Positions 46,368 through 58,101 of a DNA stretch of 64,000 nucleotides are shown here, piece by piece. Source of the stretch: Holophagaceae bacterium. GTDB taxonomy: Bacteria; Acidobacteriota; Holophagae; Holophagales; Holophagaceae. The notes under the pieces are model-generated. The model was not told where the DNA came from, searched no databases, and saw only the letters and a list, made by a program, of their open reading frames with translations. The stretch spans positions 124,001 through 188,000 of the forward strand of contig JADJVL010000008.1 in NCBI GenBank assembly GCA_016710635.1. The letters run 5' to 3'. Position numbers and translations under genes: made by a program. Within the stretch, counting starts at the first letter, position 1. Every line of letters starts with the position of its first letter.

Positions 46368-48545
46368 GTGGCCCGCCCCAGAGTCTCCGCCGCCGGCGGC
46401 CTCGCGGCCCTCCGCTACGTCTTCCGGAAGGGCCGCGCCGTGGGCTTCTGGCGGCTCTGGCGGCGCATGCACTCGAAGAACGCGTGCAAGACCTGCGCCC
46501 TGGGCATGGGCGGCGCGAAGGGTGGCATGCGCAACGAGGCGGGCCACTTCCCGGAAGTCTGCAAGAAGAGCATCCAGGCCCAGGCCGGGGACATGCAGGG
46601 CGCGATTCCGGAAGCCTTCTTCCGGGCCACGCCCATCGGCAAGCTGGCCTGGCTCACGCCGCGGGAACTCGAAGCCCTGGGCCGCCTGGCCTTTCCCCTC
46701 CTGGCCGAACCCGGCGACACCCATTACCGGCGCATCTCCTGGACCGAGGCCCTGGACCGCTGCGGCGCGGCTTTTCGGACCGCGCAGCCCGAGGAAGCCT
46801 TCGTCTACGCCTCCGGACGCAGCTCCAACGAGGCGGCCTTCCTGCTGCAGCTCATCGCCAGGGCCTACGGCACGCCGAACCTGCACAACTGCTCCTTCTA
46901 CTGCCACCAGGCCAGCGGCGTCGCCCTGAATCAGGTCTACGGCAGCGGCACGGCGAGCATCGTGCTGGAGGATCTCGAAAAGGCCGATCTGGCCATCGTC
47001 ATCGGCGCCAATCCCGCCAGCAACCATCCCCGCCTCATCACCCAGCTGGTGCAGCTCCGCCGGCGGGGCGGCACGGTCATCGTGATCAATCCCTTGAAGG
47101 AGCTGGGCCTCGTGCGCTTCCGGGTGCCTTCCCTGCTCGGCAGCCTGCTCTTCGGCTCGAAGATCTCCGACCTCTACCTGCAGCCCCACATCGGCGGCGA
47201 CATCGCCCTGCTGAAGGCGCTGCTGAAAGGCTTGGTGGAGCGGGGCGGTCTGGACGAAGGCTTCGTGCGGGACCACACCACGGGTTTCGAGGCCCTCCGC
47301 GCCGATCTCGAAGCCTCGTCCTGGGAGGAGCTGGAGGCGCAGAGCGGCGTCCCCCGGACGCAGCTCGACGCCGCCGTCGCCGCCCTGCTCAAGGCGAAGC
47401 GCGGCATCGCCCTCTGGGCCATGGGCCTCACCCACCACGCCCACGGGGTGGACAACATCCTCGCGCTTTCGAACCTCGCCCTCGCCCGGGGCTGGCTGGG
47501 CCGGGAAGGCTGCGGCCTCCTGCCCATCCGCGGCCACAGCAACGTCCAGGGCGTCGGCAGCATGGGCGTCTCGCCCGTTGCCAAGGAGGCCTTCGCGAAG
47601 AAGCTTCAGGACCTCTACGGCATCCCGCCGCTGCCCGCCGGCCAGGACACCTTCGCCTCCATGGAGGCCGCCGCCGCGGGACGGATCCAGGCCTCGCTCC
47701 AGCTCGGGGGTAACCTCTTCGGATCGAACCCTGATCGGACCTGGTCCGGAAAGGCACTGCAGAACATTCCCTTCACGGCGATGGTGAGCACCAAGCTCAA
47801 CGAGAACCACGTCCACGGCCGGGGCCAGACCACGGTGATCCTGCCGGCCCTGGCGAGGGACGAGGAGGACCAGGCCACGAGCCAGGAGAGCATGTTCAAT
47901 TTCGTGCGCCACAGCGAGGGAGGGAAGCCTTCCATCGAAGGCGAGCCGAAGGGCGAAGTGGCGATCCTGGCGGAGCTGGCCGCGCGGATCCTGCCCGACG
48001 GGAAGTTCGACTGGACGCGCCTGCGCAGCCACGCCGCGCTCCGCGAAGAGATCGGGAGGTCCGTGGCGGGGTACGGCGAGATCACCTCGGGGAAGGAATT
48101 CCAGGTTGAAGGCCGCACCTTTCGCGAACCCGCCTTCCCCACCCCCGATGGCCGCGCCAACTTCGCCGTGACGCCGGTACCTGACTTCCAGCAGCGCGAT
48201 GACGAGCTCCGCCTCATGACCCTGCGCAGCGAAGGCCAGTTCAATACCGTCGTCTACGAGGACGAGGACCTCTACCGGGGCGTGGACCGGCGCGACGCCT
48301 TGATGCTGGCCGCCGAAGACGCGGCGCGGCTGGGCTTCGCGGAAGGGAACCGGGTGCGGGTGGAATCGGAAACCGGCGCCATGACCGCCACGGTCTTCCT
48401 CGTGGACATCCGTCCCGGCAACGCCGCCATGTACTACCCGGAGGCCAACGTCCTCGTGCCGCCGAAGCTGGATCCAAGGTCCCGGACGCCGGCCTTCAAG
48501 CATGTGGCGGTGCGGGTGCGGCCGTGGAAGTCGGCAGGCCCCTGA
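46368..48545 (+). CDS. FdhF/YdeP-family molybdopterin oxidoreductase
   Basis: 725 residues from GTG 46368. The short Cys N-terminus (CKTCALGMGGAKGGMRNE) and the molybdopterin-binding repeats (YASGRSSNEAAFLLQLIARAYGT, IVIGANPASNHPR) match the YdeP family. Near the C-terminus are the dinucleotide-binding MTLRSEGQFNTVVYED and RVRVESETG. The substrate is unknown; E. coli YdeP is linked to acid resistance. There is no iron-sulfur electron-transfer subunit nearby. Confidence 0.88.
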   Translation: MARPRVSAAGGLAALRYVFRKGRAVGFWRLWRRMHSKNACKTCALGMGGAKGGMRNEAGHFPEVCKKSIQAQAGDMQGAIPEAFFRATPIGKLAWLTPRELEALGRLAFPLLAEPGDTHYRRISWTEALDRCGAAFRTAQPEEAFVYASGRSSNEAAFLLQLIARAYGTPNLHNCSFYCHQASGVALNQVYGSGTASIVLEDLEKADLAIVIGANPASNHPRLITQLVQLRRRGGTVIVINPLKELGLVRFRVPSLLGSLLFGSKISDLYLQPHIGGDIALLKALLKGLVERGGLDEGFVRDHTTGFEALRADLEASSWEELEAQSGVPRTQLDAAVAALLKAKRGIALWAMGLTHHAHGVDNILALSNLALARGWLGREGCGLLPIRGHSNVQGVGSMGVSPVAKEAFAKKLQDLYGIPPLPAGQDTFASMEAAAAGRIQASLQLGGNLFGSNPDRTWSGKALQNIPFTAMVSTKLNENHVHGRGQTTVILPALARDEEDQATSQESMFNFVRHSEGGKPSIEGEPKGEVAILAELAARILPDGKFDWTRLRSHAALREEIGRSVAGYGEITSGKEFQVEGRTFREPAFPTPDGRANFAVTPVPDFQQRDDELRLMTLRSEGQFNTVVYEDEDLYRGVDRRDALMLAAEDAARLGFAEGNRVRVESETGAMTATVFLVDIRPGNAAMYYPEANVLVPPKLDPRSRTPAFKHVAVRVRPWKSAGP

Positions 48546-48548
48546 GCC

Positions 48549-49400
48549 TCAGCTCCGCAGGACGAGTCCGATCCCCGCCAGCACCAGCGCCGCCGCGATC
48601 GCCCACGGCAGCGAGGGCAGCTCCCCCAGCAGCAGGGCGGCCCCGGCGGCGGTGATGAGCGGTACGGCGAGCTGGCACACGGCGGCGCGGGCGGCACCCA
48701 GGCGGGGCAGCACCGCGTACCAGAGGCTGTAGGCGGCGCCGGAGGCCACGGTGCCCGAGGCCGTCGCCAGGACCAGAGCCCTGGGCGTGAGGTGCAGGTT
48801 TCCCAGGAACAGCAGCGGCAGGACGAGGAGGGCCGCCCCGGCGAAGCTCGCCGCCGTATCCGCCACCGGCCGGGTGGAACCCCGTCCCAGCAGGGAGTAG
48901 GCGCCCCAGGCGACGCCCGCCAATAGCATCGAGAGGGCGCCCTGCCAGGGCGGCGCGGCGGCGCTGGGGGCGCAGAGGACGCCGAGGCCTGCAAAAGCGA
49001 CGCCCGCACCCAGCCATTTGCGCCAGGGCAGCGCTCCGCCCTGGAGCCGCGCCACCAGCAGCATGGTCACCTGGACGGCGCCGAAGAGAAGCAGGGCGCC
49101 GGTGCCCGCGGTGACCTGGCGGTAGGCCCAGGAGAACCCGAAGGCATAGGCGGCGAGGGCCAGGGAAGGCCCGACGCGTGGCCGCGCGAAGCCGTCCCCC
49201 CGCAGCCCGACGATCAACGCGAGGACCACGCAGCCGGTCCCCAGACGCACGGCGGTGAAGGTGGCCGGATCCGCCGAGGCATCCGACAGGGCGGCGCGGC
49301 AAAGCAGGGAGTTCGCGGCGAAGCCCAGGAGGACCAGGGGCACGGTGAGAACCAGGGGCCAGGGGCGGGGACTCGTCTCCGGTGCTGCGGTTCCCGTCAT
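48549..49400 (-). CDS. EamA/DMT-superfamily transporter
   Basis: 283 residues from ATG 49400, GGAGG five bases upstream. Ten hydrophobic helices in two EamA repeats (LGFAANSLLCRAAL and GVAWGAYSLLGRG mark the repeat starts). It would export or import a small metabolite. It converges with the YdeP-like gene and is divergent from the exonuclease gene. Confidence 0.85.
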   Translation of the reverse strand: MTGTAAPETSPRPWPLVLTVPLVLLGFAANSLLCRAALSDASADPATFTAVRLGTGCVVLALIVGLRGDGFARPRVGPSLALAAYAFGFSWAYRQVTAGTGALLLFGAVQVTMLLVARLQGGALPWRKWLGAGVAFAGLGVLCAPSAAAPPWQGALSMLLAGVAWGAYSLLGRGSTRPVADTAASFAGAALLVLPLLFLGNLHLTPRALVLATASGTVASGAAYSLWYAVLPRLGAARAAVCQLAVPLITAAGAALLLGELPSLPWAIAAALVLAGIGLVLRS

Positions 49401-49460
49401 CCTTCCCTCCGCCACGATCCTGCCCTCCTCGTTCCGGTCCGGCGAGTGTAGGTTGCAAGG

Positions 49461-50102
49461 ATGGACGATCTCCAGCCCTTCCTCATCGAGACGCCCCTCG
49501 CCATCCGCGAACTGCGCTTCGCGGTGATCGATCTGGAGACCACCGGCGGCAGCCCGAAGGCCTTCTGGGACAAGCAGGAGCGTTTCCATCCGCCCAGCGA
49601 GATCACGGATGTCGGCATCGTGAAAATGGCGGGCCCGGTCATCGAGGACAGCTTCGAATGCCTGGCGGCGGTGGAGGGCCCCTACCCCGCCAACATCCAG
49701 CGCCTCACCGGCATCACGCCGGACCTGCTGGTGGACGCTGATTCCTGGGAGCGCGTGGCTTTGAAGTCGGCGCCCCATCTGGAAGGCCGCGTGTGGGTGG
49801 CCCACCACGCCCCCTTCGACGGCAGCTTCCTCAAAGCCTGGCTGCCCCAGGGCCTCTGGCACCGCCACCGCCTGATCTGCACGCGCCTGCTGGCCAAAGC
49901 CCTCATCCCCGAAGCCCAGAGCCGCGCCCTCGTGCGCCTCTGCGCCCTCCTCGGCATCCCCAACCGTCGGCCCCACCGGGCGCTGCCGGACGCGGAAGCC
50001 ACCGCGGAACTGATGAAGCACCTGATCGAGCGGGCCGAGGCGCAGGGGCTGGACGGGGAAGGATTCCTGAAACTGGGGGAGGTCGGGTGGGGGAAGCTGT
50101 AG
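49461..50102 (+). CDS. DEDDh-type 3'-5' exonuclease (DnaQ-like)
   Basis: 213 residues. Exo I FAVIDLETTGG, Exo II around VAHHAPFDGSFL, and Exo III HRALPDAEATAEL give the DEDDh set. It resembles the stand-alone epsilon-like proteins rather than a full polymerase subunit. TAGGTT lies 6 bases before the ATG and could be a leaderless -10; AAGG is the only ribosome-site hint. Confidence 0.85.
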   Translation: MDDLQPFLIETPLAIRELRFAVIDLETTGGSPKAFWDKQERFHPPSEITDVGIVKMAGPVIEDSFECLAAVEGPYPANIQRLTGITPDLLVDADSWERVALKSAPHLEGRVWVAHHAPFDGSFLKAWLPQGLWHRHRLICTRLLAKALIPEAQSRALVRLCALLGIPNRRPHRALPDAEATAELMKHLIERAEAQGLDGEGFLKLGEVGWGKL

Positions 50103-50103
50103 C

Positions 50104-52303
50104 TCAGTTCTTGTTCTCGGGCCGGGGACCGGGATCCTTGTAGCCCATGGCCTTGAGTTCCGCCTGCAGACGCTTCAGCCGGGCCGTGTCGCCGAGCTGG
50201 ATCAGGGCTTCCTCCCAGGGCTTGAGGATCTGGCTCCGGAACTCGCGGAGCTCTCCGAGGGGATCCGCCCAGCCAGAGCGGACCCGGGCCGGACGGCTGA
50301 GCACGGCTTCCAACCGCCGGCGCAGGTCCAGGTCCCAGACCGCCGCGCACCAGGCGGCGAGGTCCTTCCACGCCTTCCTTTGCTGCAGGGTCTCGGCCAC
50401 GCGATCAAGGACATTGCCGTTCAGGCTGGTGGCACCCGCCGAAGCGGCCGGCAGGTAGGGGAGGCGCGCCAGGAGCGCGTGGGGCTGGGCGGGCCGGGGA
50501 TGGAACTGGGACCAGAAGAGCCAGCGGTTCCAGAGCCGCCAGCTCTGGGGCCAGTGTTCCAGCTTCGCCTCGAGCCTCGGCAGGACGCGGGTCGCCATGG
50601 CGGCCCAGGCTCCGGAGTCCCCGCGGGGTAAAGGTTCCCTTCCGGCGGAAGGTCAGTCCCCCTTCCTGCAGACGGGGCAGCAGCTCCGCTTCCAGCCTTG
50701 GATTGGGAAGCTTGGCGTCCAGCAGGTTGAGGTAGAGCTCACGGGCATCCAGGCGGTCCGGGTTCCGGTCGAGGAAGCGGCGCACGGCTGGAATCCAGGG
50801 CTCGCCATGGCGGCCGAGGGCCGTGGCGAGGCGCTCCGCGGTGGGGCCTTCTACGCCACTTTCCAGCACCGTCTTCCCTTGGAGCAGGGCCCACTGCACG
50901 GCCTGCCCCGAGGGCGGGAGATTCCGGAACAGCGCCTTCTCCTCCTCGCCGAGGGTTCCCCACGTGAGCTCGTTGGGATGCCAGTCGTCGAAGCGGGGAT
51001 CGTCCTGGAGCCGCTTCATCAAGGCTGGGCCTCCCGCCTCCCTGGCGAGCATCAGGCGGAAGGGTTCGGGCTTGGGCAGGGGCGCGGCTTCCACGGGCGG
51101 GAGGTTCAGGACCTCTTCGAAGGCTTGGGCCCGCCTTACATCCTTCGGATCCCATGGCTTCGGTTGGTTCCAGATGAACCGGGCTACAGAAGGCCACTCG
51201 GTACCACTGCGAATCCGGCACTCCTGAAGAAAGGTCTTGGCCTCCTCCACCCTTCCAAGCCTGAGGAGGGCGTGGAACCTTGGAATTCCCATCAGGTAGA
51301 CGTCCGCCCAACCCTGTCGTTCACTGCGGCGAACACCCAGAGCCAAGGGCCTGGGACCGGCCACGGCCCGACTCCACCGCTCGGCGGTGTAGCGCTCGAG
51401 GCCCGGCCAGTCCTGCTCCCGGATGTAGAGATCGCAGGCCAGCCCGATGGCGGCATCGTCGAAGCTGAACCCTCCTGGAATCTGCTCCAGTCCGGCGGTC
51501 ACGGTCTCAGCGAAACCCGCGGGCAGCAGGGCGCTCAGCCTGCCGAGCGTCTCCCAGGCCCGGTAGTCATAGGGGTTCTGGCGGAGCTGCTCCTGTAGGC
51601 GCTCGATGAGCCGCTGAAGGCTGGGCTGCAGCTGGGGACAGGTCCGGAAGTTCTCGAGACCGCTGAAAAAGAAGAAGTGCTCGGCGTCCTCCCAGTTGGG
51701 CACGCCCAGCATGGCTTCGAGGGCTTCCCGCACCTGCCCGACGCCCACCTGATCCCAGTTTTCGGTGGTGAGCTTCGTGAAGTCGTTCCCTTGACTCGGC
51801 TGGGGGCGATTCAGGTTCCTGGCCCGGAAGTTGACCATGGAAATGCAGTGGGCGAGTTCCTCGCCCCTTGCCTCCCCATGCTCGGGATGCTCCCGCAGAA
51901 ACTCGGCCCGGACTTCCCAGCGCGGGCGCCAGCCCGTGGCCCGGAAGGCGGCCATGAGGCCCGGGACGTCCGGCTCGCCGCTGCCGGAGAGGAGCACGTT
52001 CCCCTCGGGCCCGAGGGCGAACCAAGTGGCCTTGCCCACCTCCGGAAAGGTCTCGAGGAGGGCCGCCTGCTCCTTCTCGCCAAGGACCGTGAAGGTCATG
52101 GCCCGAGACACCACCAAGCGGGCTCCGTCCTCCGTCAGGCTCCAGGCCTGGCCCAGCATGGGCCGGCTCGCCAGCACCAGGCGGAACTGGCCGTCATAGC
52201 CCTTCTTCCATCGCTGTTCCTGTTTCATCTCGTTCCAGGAGACCTGAGTCCAGCCCGGTAGGCAGGCCATCAGCATCGGAATCAGCAGGGCGGCGCGGAG
52301 CAT
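50104..52303 (-). pseudogene. Large exported hypothetical protein, one frameshift
   Basis: About 730 residues joined. Signal peptide (MLRAALLIPMLMACLPGW), then a repetitive helical architecture with Trp-rich segments (WETLGRLSALLPAGF, RFLDRNPDRLDARELYLNLLDA) suggestive of TPR-like solenoids. The frame changes after GTFTPRG because of an extra C in CCCC at 50619-50622; it resumes as DSGAWAAMATRVLPRLEAKLEHWP and ends NKN at 50104. No family recognised. Confidence 0.6.
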
Positions 52304-52434
52304 TCAGGTCCCCAGGACAAGCTTGCATCAAAGCATGGCCGATCCCCGGACAGGCTGGCCTGCTGCAGCCATGCCCCGTCGCCCCCCAAAGGTTCCGCGA
52401 GCCCGGTGGCGGGAAATTCCTTCACACTGTCCCC

Positions 52435-53004
52435 ATGGATCTCGCCCGCTTCTTCGACCTCGTCCGCGGCCACGGCTGGCAGGGCATGGCCCTGTGGGGC
52501 GTGCTGCTGGCGCAGGCGCTGCTCTGGGTGATGCTGGTGCGGCTGCACTTCAGCATCCAGAAGGAGGAGGCGCCCTGGGAGGAGTGCGTGGGGAAGATCC
52601 GCAGCGCCTTCCTGCGCAAGGTGAACGGCGAGGACGAGATCTCCGAGCTGAAGGTGCACCGCTACGCGCCCATGGTGGACAAGCTGGTGGCCCTGCACTT
52701 CGCCGAGGCCAAGAGCGACCTGATGACCCGCTTCCTGCTGCTGCGCTGGAAGATCAAGGAGTGCCTGCGGCCCTACTGGATCCGCTGGGGCTACCTGCTC
52801 ATCGGCTTCGGCGTGGTGGTCTGGTTCCTCTACGGCCTGGGCCTGGACCTGGGCATCGAAGGCCTCATGCGCACACCCAGCGACCCGCGCCTGCTCTGGG
52901 TGTGGCTGGGCTACGCCATGGTCATCGCCTGGAAGCTGGTGCGCCTCCAGGGCAACCTGGAGCGCGTGCAGCGCAGCCTCCTCATCCCCCGGCGGGACGA
53001 GTGA
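52435..53004 (+). CDS. Hypothetical protein with three membrane helices
   Basis: 189 residues. Helices at about 16-35, 119-141 and 152-172; between the first two a charged segment (VHRYAPMVDKLVALHFAEAKSD). No Shine-Dalgarno; the start is preceded by CACACTGTCCCC, almost the same as before the ECF sigma gene (CACTGTCCCCC), so it may be leaderless. Stop overlaps the next start (GTGA). Function unknown. Confidence 0.6.
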   Translation: MDLARFFDLVRGHGWQGMALWGVLLAQALLWVMLVRLHFSIQKEEAPWEECVGKIRSAFLRKVNGEDEISELKVHRYAPMVDKLVALHFAEAKSDLMTRFLLLRWKIKECLRPYWIRWGYLLIGFGVVVWFLYGLGLDLGIEGLMRTPSDPRLLWVWLGYAMVIAWKLVRLQGNLERVQRSLLIPRRDE

Positions 53005-53471
53005 ACCTGGGCCGCGCCGCCCTCGCCGTCCTGGCCGCCTGCACCGCCGGCGCTCAGGAGCCCCTCCTCGAGCCCCTGCTCCGGCAGGCCCGGCCCGAGG
53101 CCCGCTGGGAAACTGCCACGCCCTTCCGCGTGGACCTGGACGGCGACGGCCAACCCGATTATCTGGTCCTGGGCCGCACCCCGGACCGCGTCCTGCTGGC
53201 GGCCTTCACCGCGCCCCTGGGCCTGGGCTCGAAAGCCCAGGTCCTCGTCTTCACCCTGGATCCCCGGCGCCCCACGGGCCTCTGCACCGACAAGCCCGAG
53301 CTGGAGGCGGAAAGCCTGGATTTCGACCCGGAGCAGACCCCCATCGGCGAGTTGCCGGGCTTCACCCGCAGCAAGGTCGCCAAAGGCGTGAAGGTGGGTG
53401 GCGGCGCCTGTGCGCCCTTCCACCTCTACTGGGACCGCCAGGCCCTGAACTTGAAATTCTGGCGACGATGA
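53001..53471 (+). CDS. Exported hypothetical protein
   Basis: 156 residues from GTG 53001, overlapping the previous stop. Signal peptide (NLGRAALAVLAACTAGAQ), then a small beta-rich domain containing an FG-GAP-like DLDGDGQPDYLVLG segment. It ends two bases before the yraN-like gene, so the three genes look like one transcript. Function unknown. Confidence 0.6.
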   Translation: MNLGRAALAVLAACTAGAQEPLLEPLLRQARPEARWETATPFRVDLDGDGQPDYLVLGRTPDRVLLAAFTAPLGLGSKAQVLVFTLDPRRPTGLCTDKPELEAESLDFDPEQTPIGELPGFTRSKVAKGVKVGGGACAPFHLYWDRQALNLKFWRR

Positions 53472-53472
53472 A

Positions 53473-53880
53473 ATGGACGCCGGGGCCCCTTCGGATTCCG
53501 CCGCAAGGCGCGGCCGCCGGGCCCGGCGCTGGGGTCGCTGGTGCGAACGCCTCACGGCCTGGCTCCTGTGGGCCCGGGGCTGGGACCTGGTTGCCGCGAA
53601 CCTCAAGGTGGGCCGCTACGAACTGGACCTGCTGCTGACCCGGGGCGACGAGCTGCGCCTCCTCGAAGTGAAGGCCCGGCGGCCCGGGGCCTGGACCGGG
53701 GCGGACAGCGCCCTGGGCCCCGAGCAGCGCCTGCGGCTGCAGCTGGCCCTGCGCGCCTGGCTCGACCGCGTCCCCTGGCCCGGCGCCGTCACCTTCCAGC
53801 GGGCCAGCTGGTCCGGCCTGCGGGTGCGCTTCCACAAACCCGAGCGCTGGGACGCCCTGAACCTGGACGCCCACGGCTAA
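53473..53880 (+). CDS. YraN/UPF0102-family endonuclease-like protein
   Basis: 135 residues. The restriction-endonuclease-like core is visible: GWDLVAANLKVGRYELDLLLTRGDELRLLEVKAR, with the D and E-x-K residues of the PD-(D/E)XK fold. YraN proteins are widespread, and their role is not settled. Confidence 0.85.
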   Translation: MDAGAPSDSAARRGRRARRWGRWCERLTAWLLWARGWDLVAANLKVGRYELDLLLTRGDELRLLEVKARRPGAWTGADSALGPEQRLRLQLALRAWLDRVPWPGAVTFQRASWSGLRVRFHKPERWDALNLDAHG

Positions 53881-54011
53881 GCGCCATGGGCTCAGATGGC
53901 GGCAGCACTTGGCACCGACCTCGCCTCCAGTCGGACCCGTGTCAACATGCTGACCCGCCTTCGCCCCGTCCCCCACCTGCACCATGAGCTGCGACGCCTT
54001 CCGGGGGCCGC

Positions 54012-54866
54012 ATGAGCCTTCCCCTGGCCCGGATCGAGCCCCTCGGGGGCGGCTCCCTTGGCATGGAAGGCCTCTTCCACGCCCGGTCCCTGGCCATCAC
54101 CTCCGGCAAGGGCGGCGTGGGCAAGACCAACACGGCGGCGAACCTGGGCCTGGCCCTCGGGCAGAGCGGCCAGCGGGTCGTGGCCCTGGACGCCAATTTC
54201 GGCCTCGCCAATCTGGACCTGCTCCTGGGCCTCGATTCGAAGGGCACCCTGGAGGAGGTCCTCAAGGGCGGCAAGATGCTGGAGGAGATCCTCCTGGAAG
54301 GCCCGGGGAGCCTGAAGATCCTGCCGGCGGGCACGGGCCTGCAGGAGCTCACCCGCCTGGACCGGGCTTCGGAGCTGCGCCTGGTGCAGGGCCTGCAGCG
54401 GGTCACCGAGGACGCCGACTGGCTGCTCATGGACACCGCGGCGGGCATCCACGAGGCGGTGGTGAAGCTGCTGCTGGCGGCGGACGCGGTGCTGGTGGTG
54501 ACCACCCCCGAGCCGGCCTCCCTCGTGGACGCCTACGCCATGGTGAAGATCACCCACCTCCGGGCTCCCCGGAAGCCCATCTGGCTCCTGGTGAACCAGT
54601 GCACCAGCGGCCTGGAGGCCGGCGAAGCCGTGGACCAGATGCAGGAGGCCTGCGAGCGCTTCCTGGGCCGGCGCCTCAGGCTCCTCGGCGCCGTCCCTTC
54701 CGATCCCGCCCTCCTGCAGGCCGTGCGGGAGCAGCGGGCCGTGCTCGAGGCCTACCCGGAAAGCCCCTCCGCCCGCGCCTTCAGGGCCGCCGCGGAGCGG
54801 CTGATGCGGGGGGAGGCGCTGATCCGGGAAGGGCTCGACGCGGAGTGGGGGCGGCTGTTCGGGTGA
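54012..54866 (+). CDS. MinD/ParA-family ATPase, FlhG-like
   Basis: 284 residues. Deviant Walker A SGKGGVGKTNTAANLGLAL, then VVALDANFGLANLDLLLGL and LLMDTAAGIHEAVVKLLLAADAVLVVTTPEPASL, which is the FlhG/YlxH pattern. These ATPases set flagellar number. No flagellar gene is adjacent, so the target is unclear; other spatial regulation is possible. Confidence 0.85.
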   Translation: MSLPLARIEPLGGGSLGMEGLFHARSLAITSGKGGVGKTNTAANLGLALGQSGQRVVALDANFGLANLDLLLGLDSKGTLEEVLKGGKMLEEILLEGPGSLKILPAGTGLQELTRLDRASELRLVQGLQRVTEDADWLLMDTAAGIHEAVVKLLLAADAVLVVTTPEPASLVDAYAMVKITHLRAPRKPIWLLVNQCTSGLEAGEAVDQMQEACERFLGRRLRLLGAVPSDPALLQAVREQRAVLEAYPESPSARAFRAAAERLMRGEALIREGLDAEWGRLFG

Positions 54867-54945
54867 GCCGGTGACCGGCTGACCGGCCCCGATCGGATCC
54901 TGCCGACCCGAACCGGATAGCCACTCGGTCGAGGTTTTCATAAGG

Positions 54946-55347
54946 GCATGCGAGACAAGTGCGGCCGGCGGTATGGCCGTGCTTGTCTCGCATGCTGGCA
55001 AGCGGAGCGCGGCAGGACCATGAAAGGTGTGGCGATCCCAGAACGGGCCATGGATGGTGCCTGGGGAACACCGGCCCCTGCCACGAGACTCCCCCAGCAC
55101 CGAGCCCATGCCTCCCCATCCGCCCCGCGGCTGCGCCGACCACCCCCAGATCGGACAGGACAAGGGTTCCCACCTCCAAGAGCGAAGCGATTGGGAGGAC
55201 GCACGGCGTCCGATCGGTGGGAGTCCTGTCCTCCCGCTCCTTGCTCCGCTCGATCGCGGATGGGGCCCCGTCCTGCCGCGCTCCGCTTGCCGGCACCCTT
55301 CCAAGGCACGATTTGCAAAGGGCGCGAATCGTGCCTTGGAAGGGTGC
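54946..55347. repeat. REP-doublet-like inverted element, locus 3
   Basis: Left hairpin with 21-base arms (54946-54966, 54975-54995) and head GGCAAGCGGAGCGCGGCAGG (54997-55016). Right half inverted: head TCCTGCCGCGCTCCGCTTGCC (55271-55291) and a hairpin with 24-base arms (55293-55316, 55324-55347). The head matches locus 1 exactly over 19 bases. The spacer between them contains no gene. The element fills the gap between the FlhG-like gene and glmS. Confidence 0.7.
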
Positions 55348-55466
55348 TTGTTTCTTGGGACCAGGCAGCACCCATCCTTTCAGCAGGCTACGTTCGGCAT
55401 CGCCCGTGTCCCATCGACCACACACCGTAGCCGGAGACCTCCCCGCCCCGTGTCCGCTCAACCACA

Positions 55467-55495
55467 TTGGGTTTCCGGCCCACACCCACTAGCCT
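55467..55495 (+). promoter_or_regulatory. Putative sigma-70-type promoter of glmS
   Basis: TTGGGT (55467-55472), 17-base spacer, TAGCCT (55490-55495), about 45 bases before the glmS start. GGGAG at 55536-55540 is the ribosome site. No glmS ribozyme core was recognised in the leader. Confidence 0.4.
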
Positions 55496-55547
55496 CAAGC
55501 CTGAATCATCGAAGCGGCCCGGCCGCAGGGAACAGGGAGTGCCACCC

Positions 55548-57383
<1,836 letters not shown>

Positions 57384-57437
57384 CCGACCGCCGGTAGGGG
57401 ATTCCCTGCCCGCAGGGACACGGCTAGCGTGGAGCCC

Positions 57438-57929
57438 ATGTCCAAAGCCGAGCAGCTCCGCCGTTCCGTCCTCAATCCCTGGAAGCTGCGGGCCTTCATG
57501 CTCGCCAAGCTGCCCATGGGGTTTCTCGCGGGGCTGAAGGTGAAGGAATTCACGGACAAGGCCGCGTCCGTCACCATCCGCTTCGGCTACCTCACCAAGA
57601 ACCCCTTCCGCAGCGTCTACTTCGCCTGTCTCGCCATGGCCGCCGAGCTTTCCACCGGCGTCCAGGGCCTCGTCCTCACCATGGACGGGAGTCCCGTCGC
57701 CATGCTGGTGGTCGGACTGGAAGGCGAGTTCAGCAAGAAGGCCGTCGGACTCATCACCTTCCGCTGCGAGGACGGCGAGGCGCTGGCCCAGGCCGTGGCC
57801 GGGACCCGGGCCACCGGCGAACCCCGCGTCGTCCCCTGCACCGCCATCGGCCGCGACGAAACCGGCGATGAGGTGGCCGTCTTCAAGATCACCTGGTCCT
57901 TCAAGGCCAGGGGCACCGCCCCAGCCTGA
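57438..57929 (+). CDS. DUF4442 hotdog-fold protein
   Basis: 163 residues. The hotdog pattern MGFLAGLKVKEFTDKAASVTIRFGYLTKNPFRSVYFACLAMAAELSTG is typical of DUF4442, related to thioesterases. TAGCGT lies 7 bases before this ATG and could be a leaderless -10; the GGAG is too close to serve as a Shine-Dalgarno. A GTG at 57429 is the alternative start. Substrate unknown. Confidence 0.75.
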   Translation: MSKAEQLRRSVLNPWKLRAFMLAKLPMGFLAGLKVKEFTDKAASVTIRFGYLTKNPFRSVYFACLAMAAELSTGVQGLVLTMDGSPVAMLVVGLEGEFSKKAVGLITFRCEDGEALAQAVAGTRATGEPRVVPCTAIGRDETGDEVAVFKITWSFKARGTAPA

Positions 57930-57973
57930 CGGGTGGACAATCCCCCGGTCCGCGATAAAATACCCATTCGCAT

Positions 57974-58048
<75 letters not shown>

Positions 58049-58051
58049 CAG

Positions 58052-58080
58052 AACGGCCGGGGACATCCCGGCCGTTTCCA
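58052..58080 (+). terminator. Terminator after tRNA-Val
   Basis: AACGGCCGGGG / TCCCGGCCGTT stem with a short ACA loop, then a T-rich stretch. The two tRNA-end repeats downstream each have their own analogous hairpin. Confidence 0.8.
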
Positions 58081-58101
58081 TTTTCAGGCCGATGGTTAGG
58101 C

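Noticed and set aside
55400..55547. glmS ribozyme
   Set aside because: No conserved core or double pseudoknot pattern could be recognised; these are mostly found in Firmicutes.
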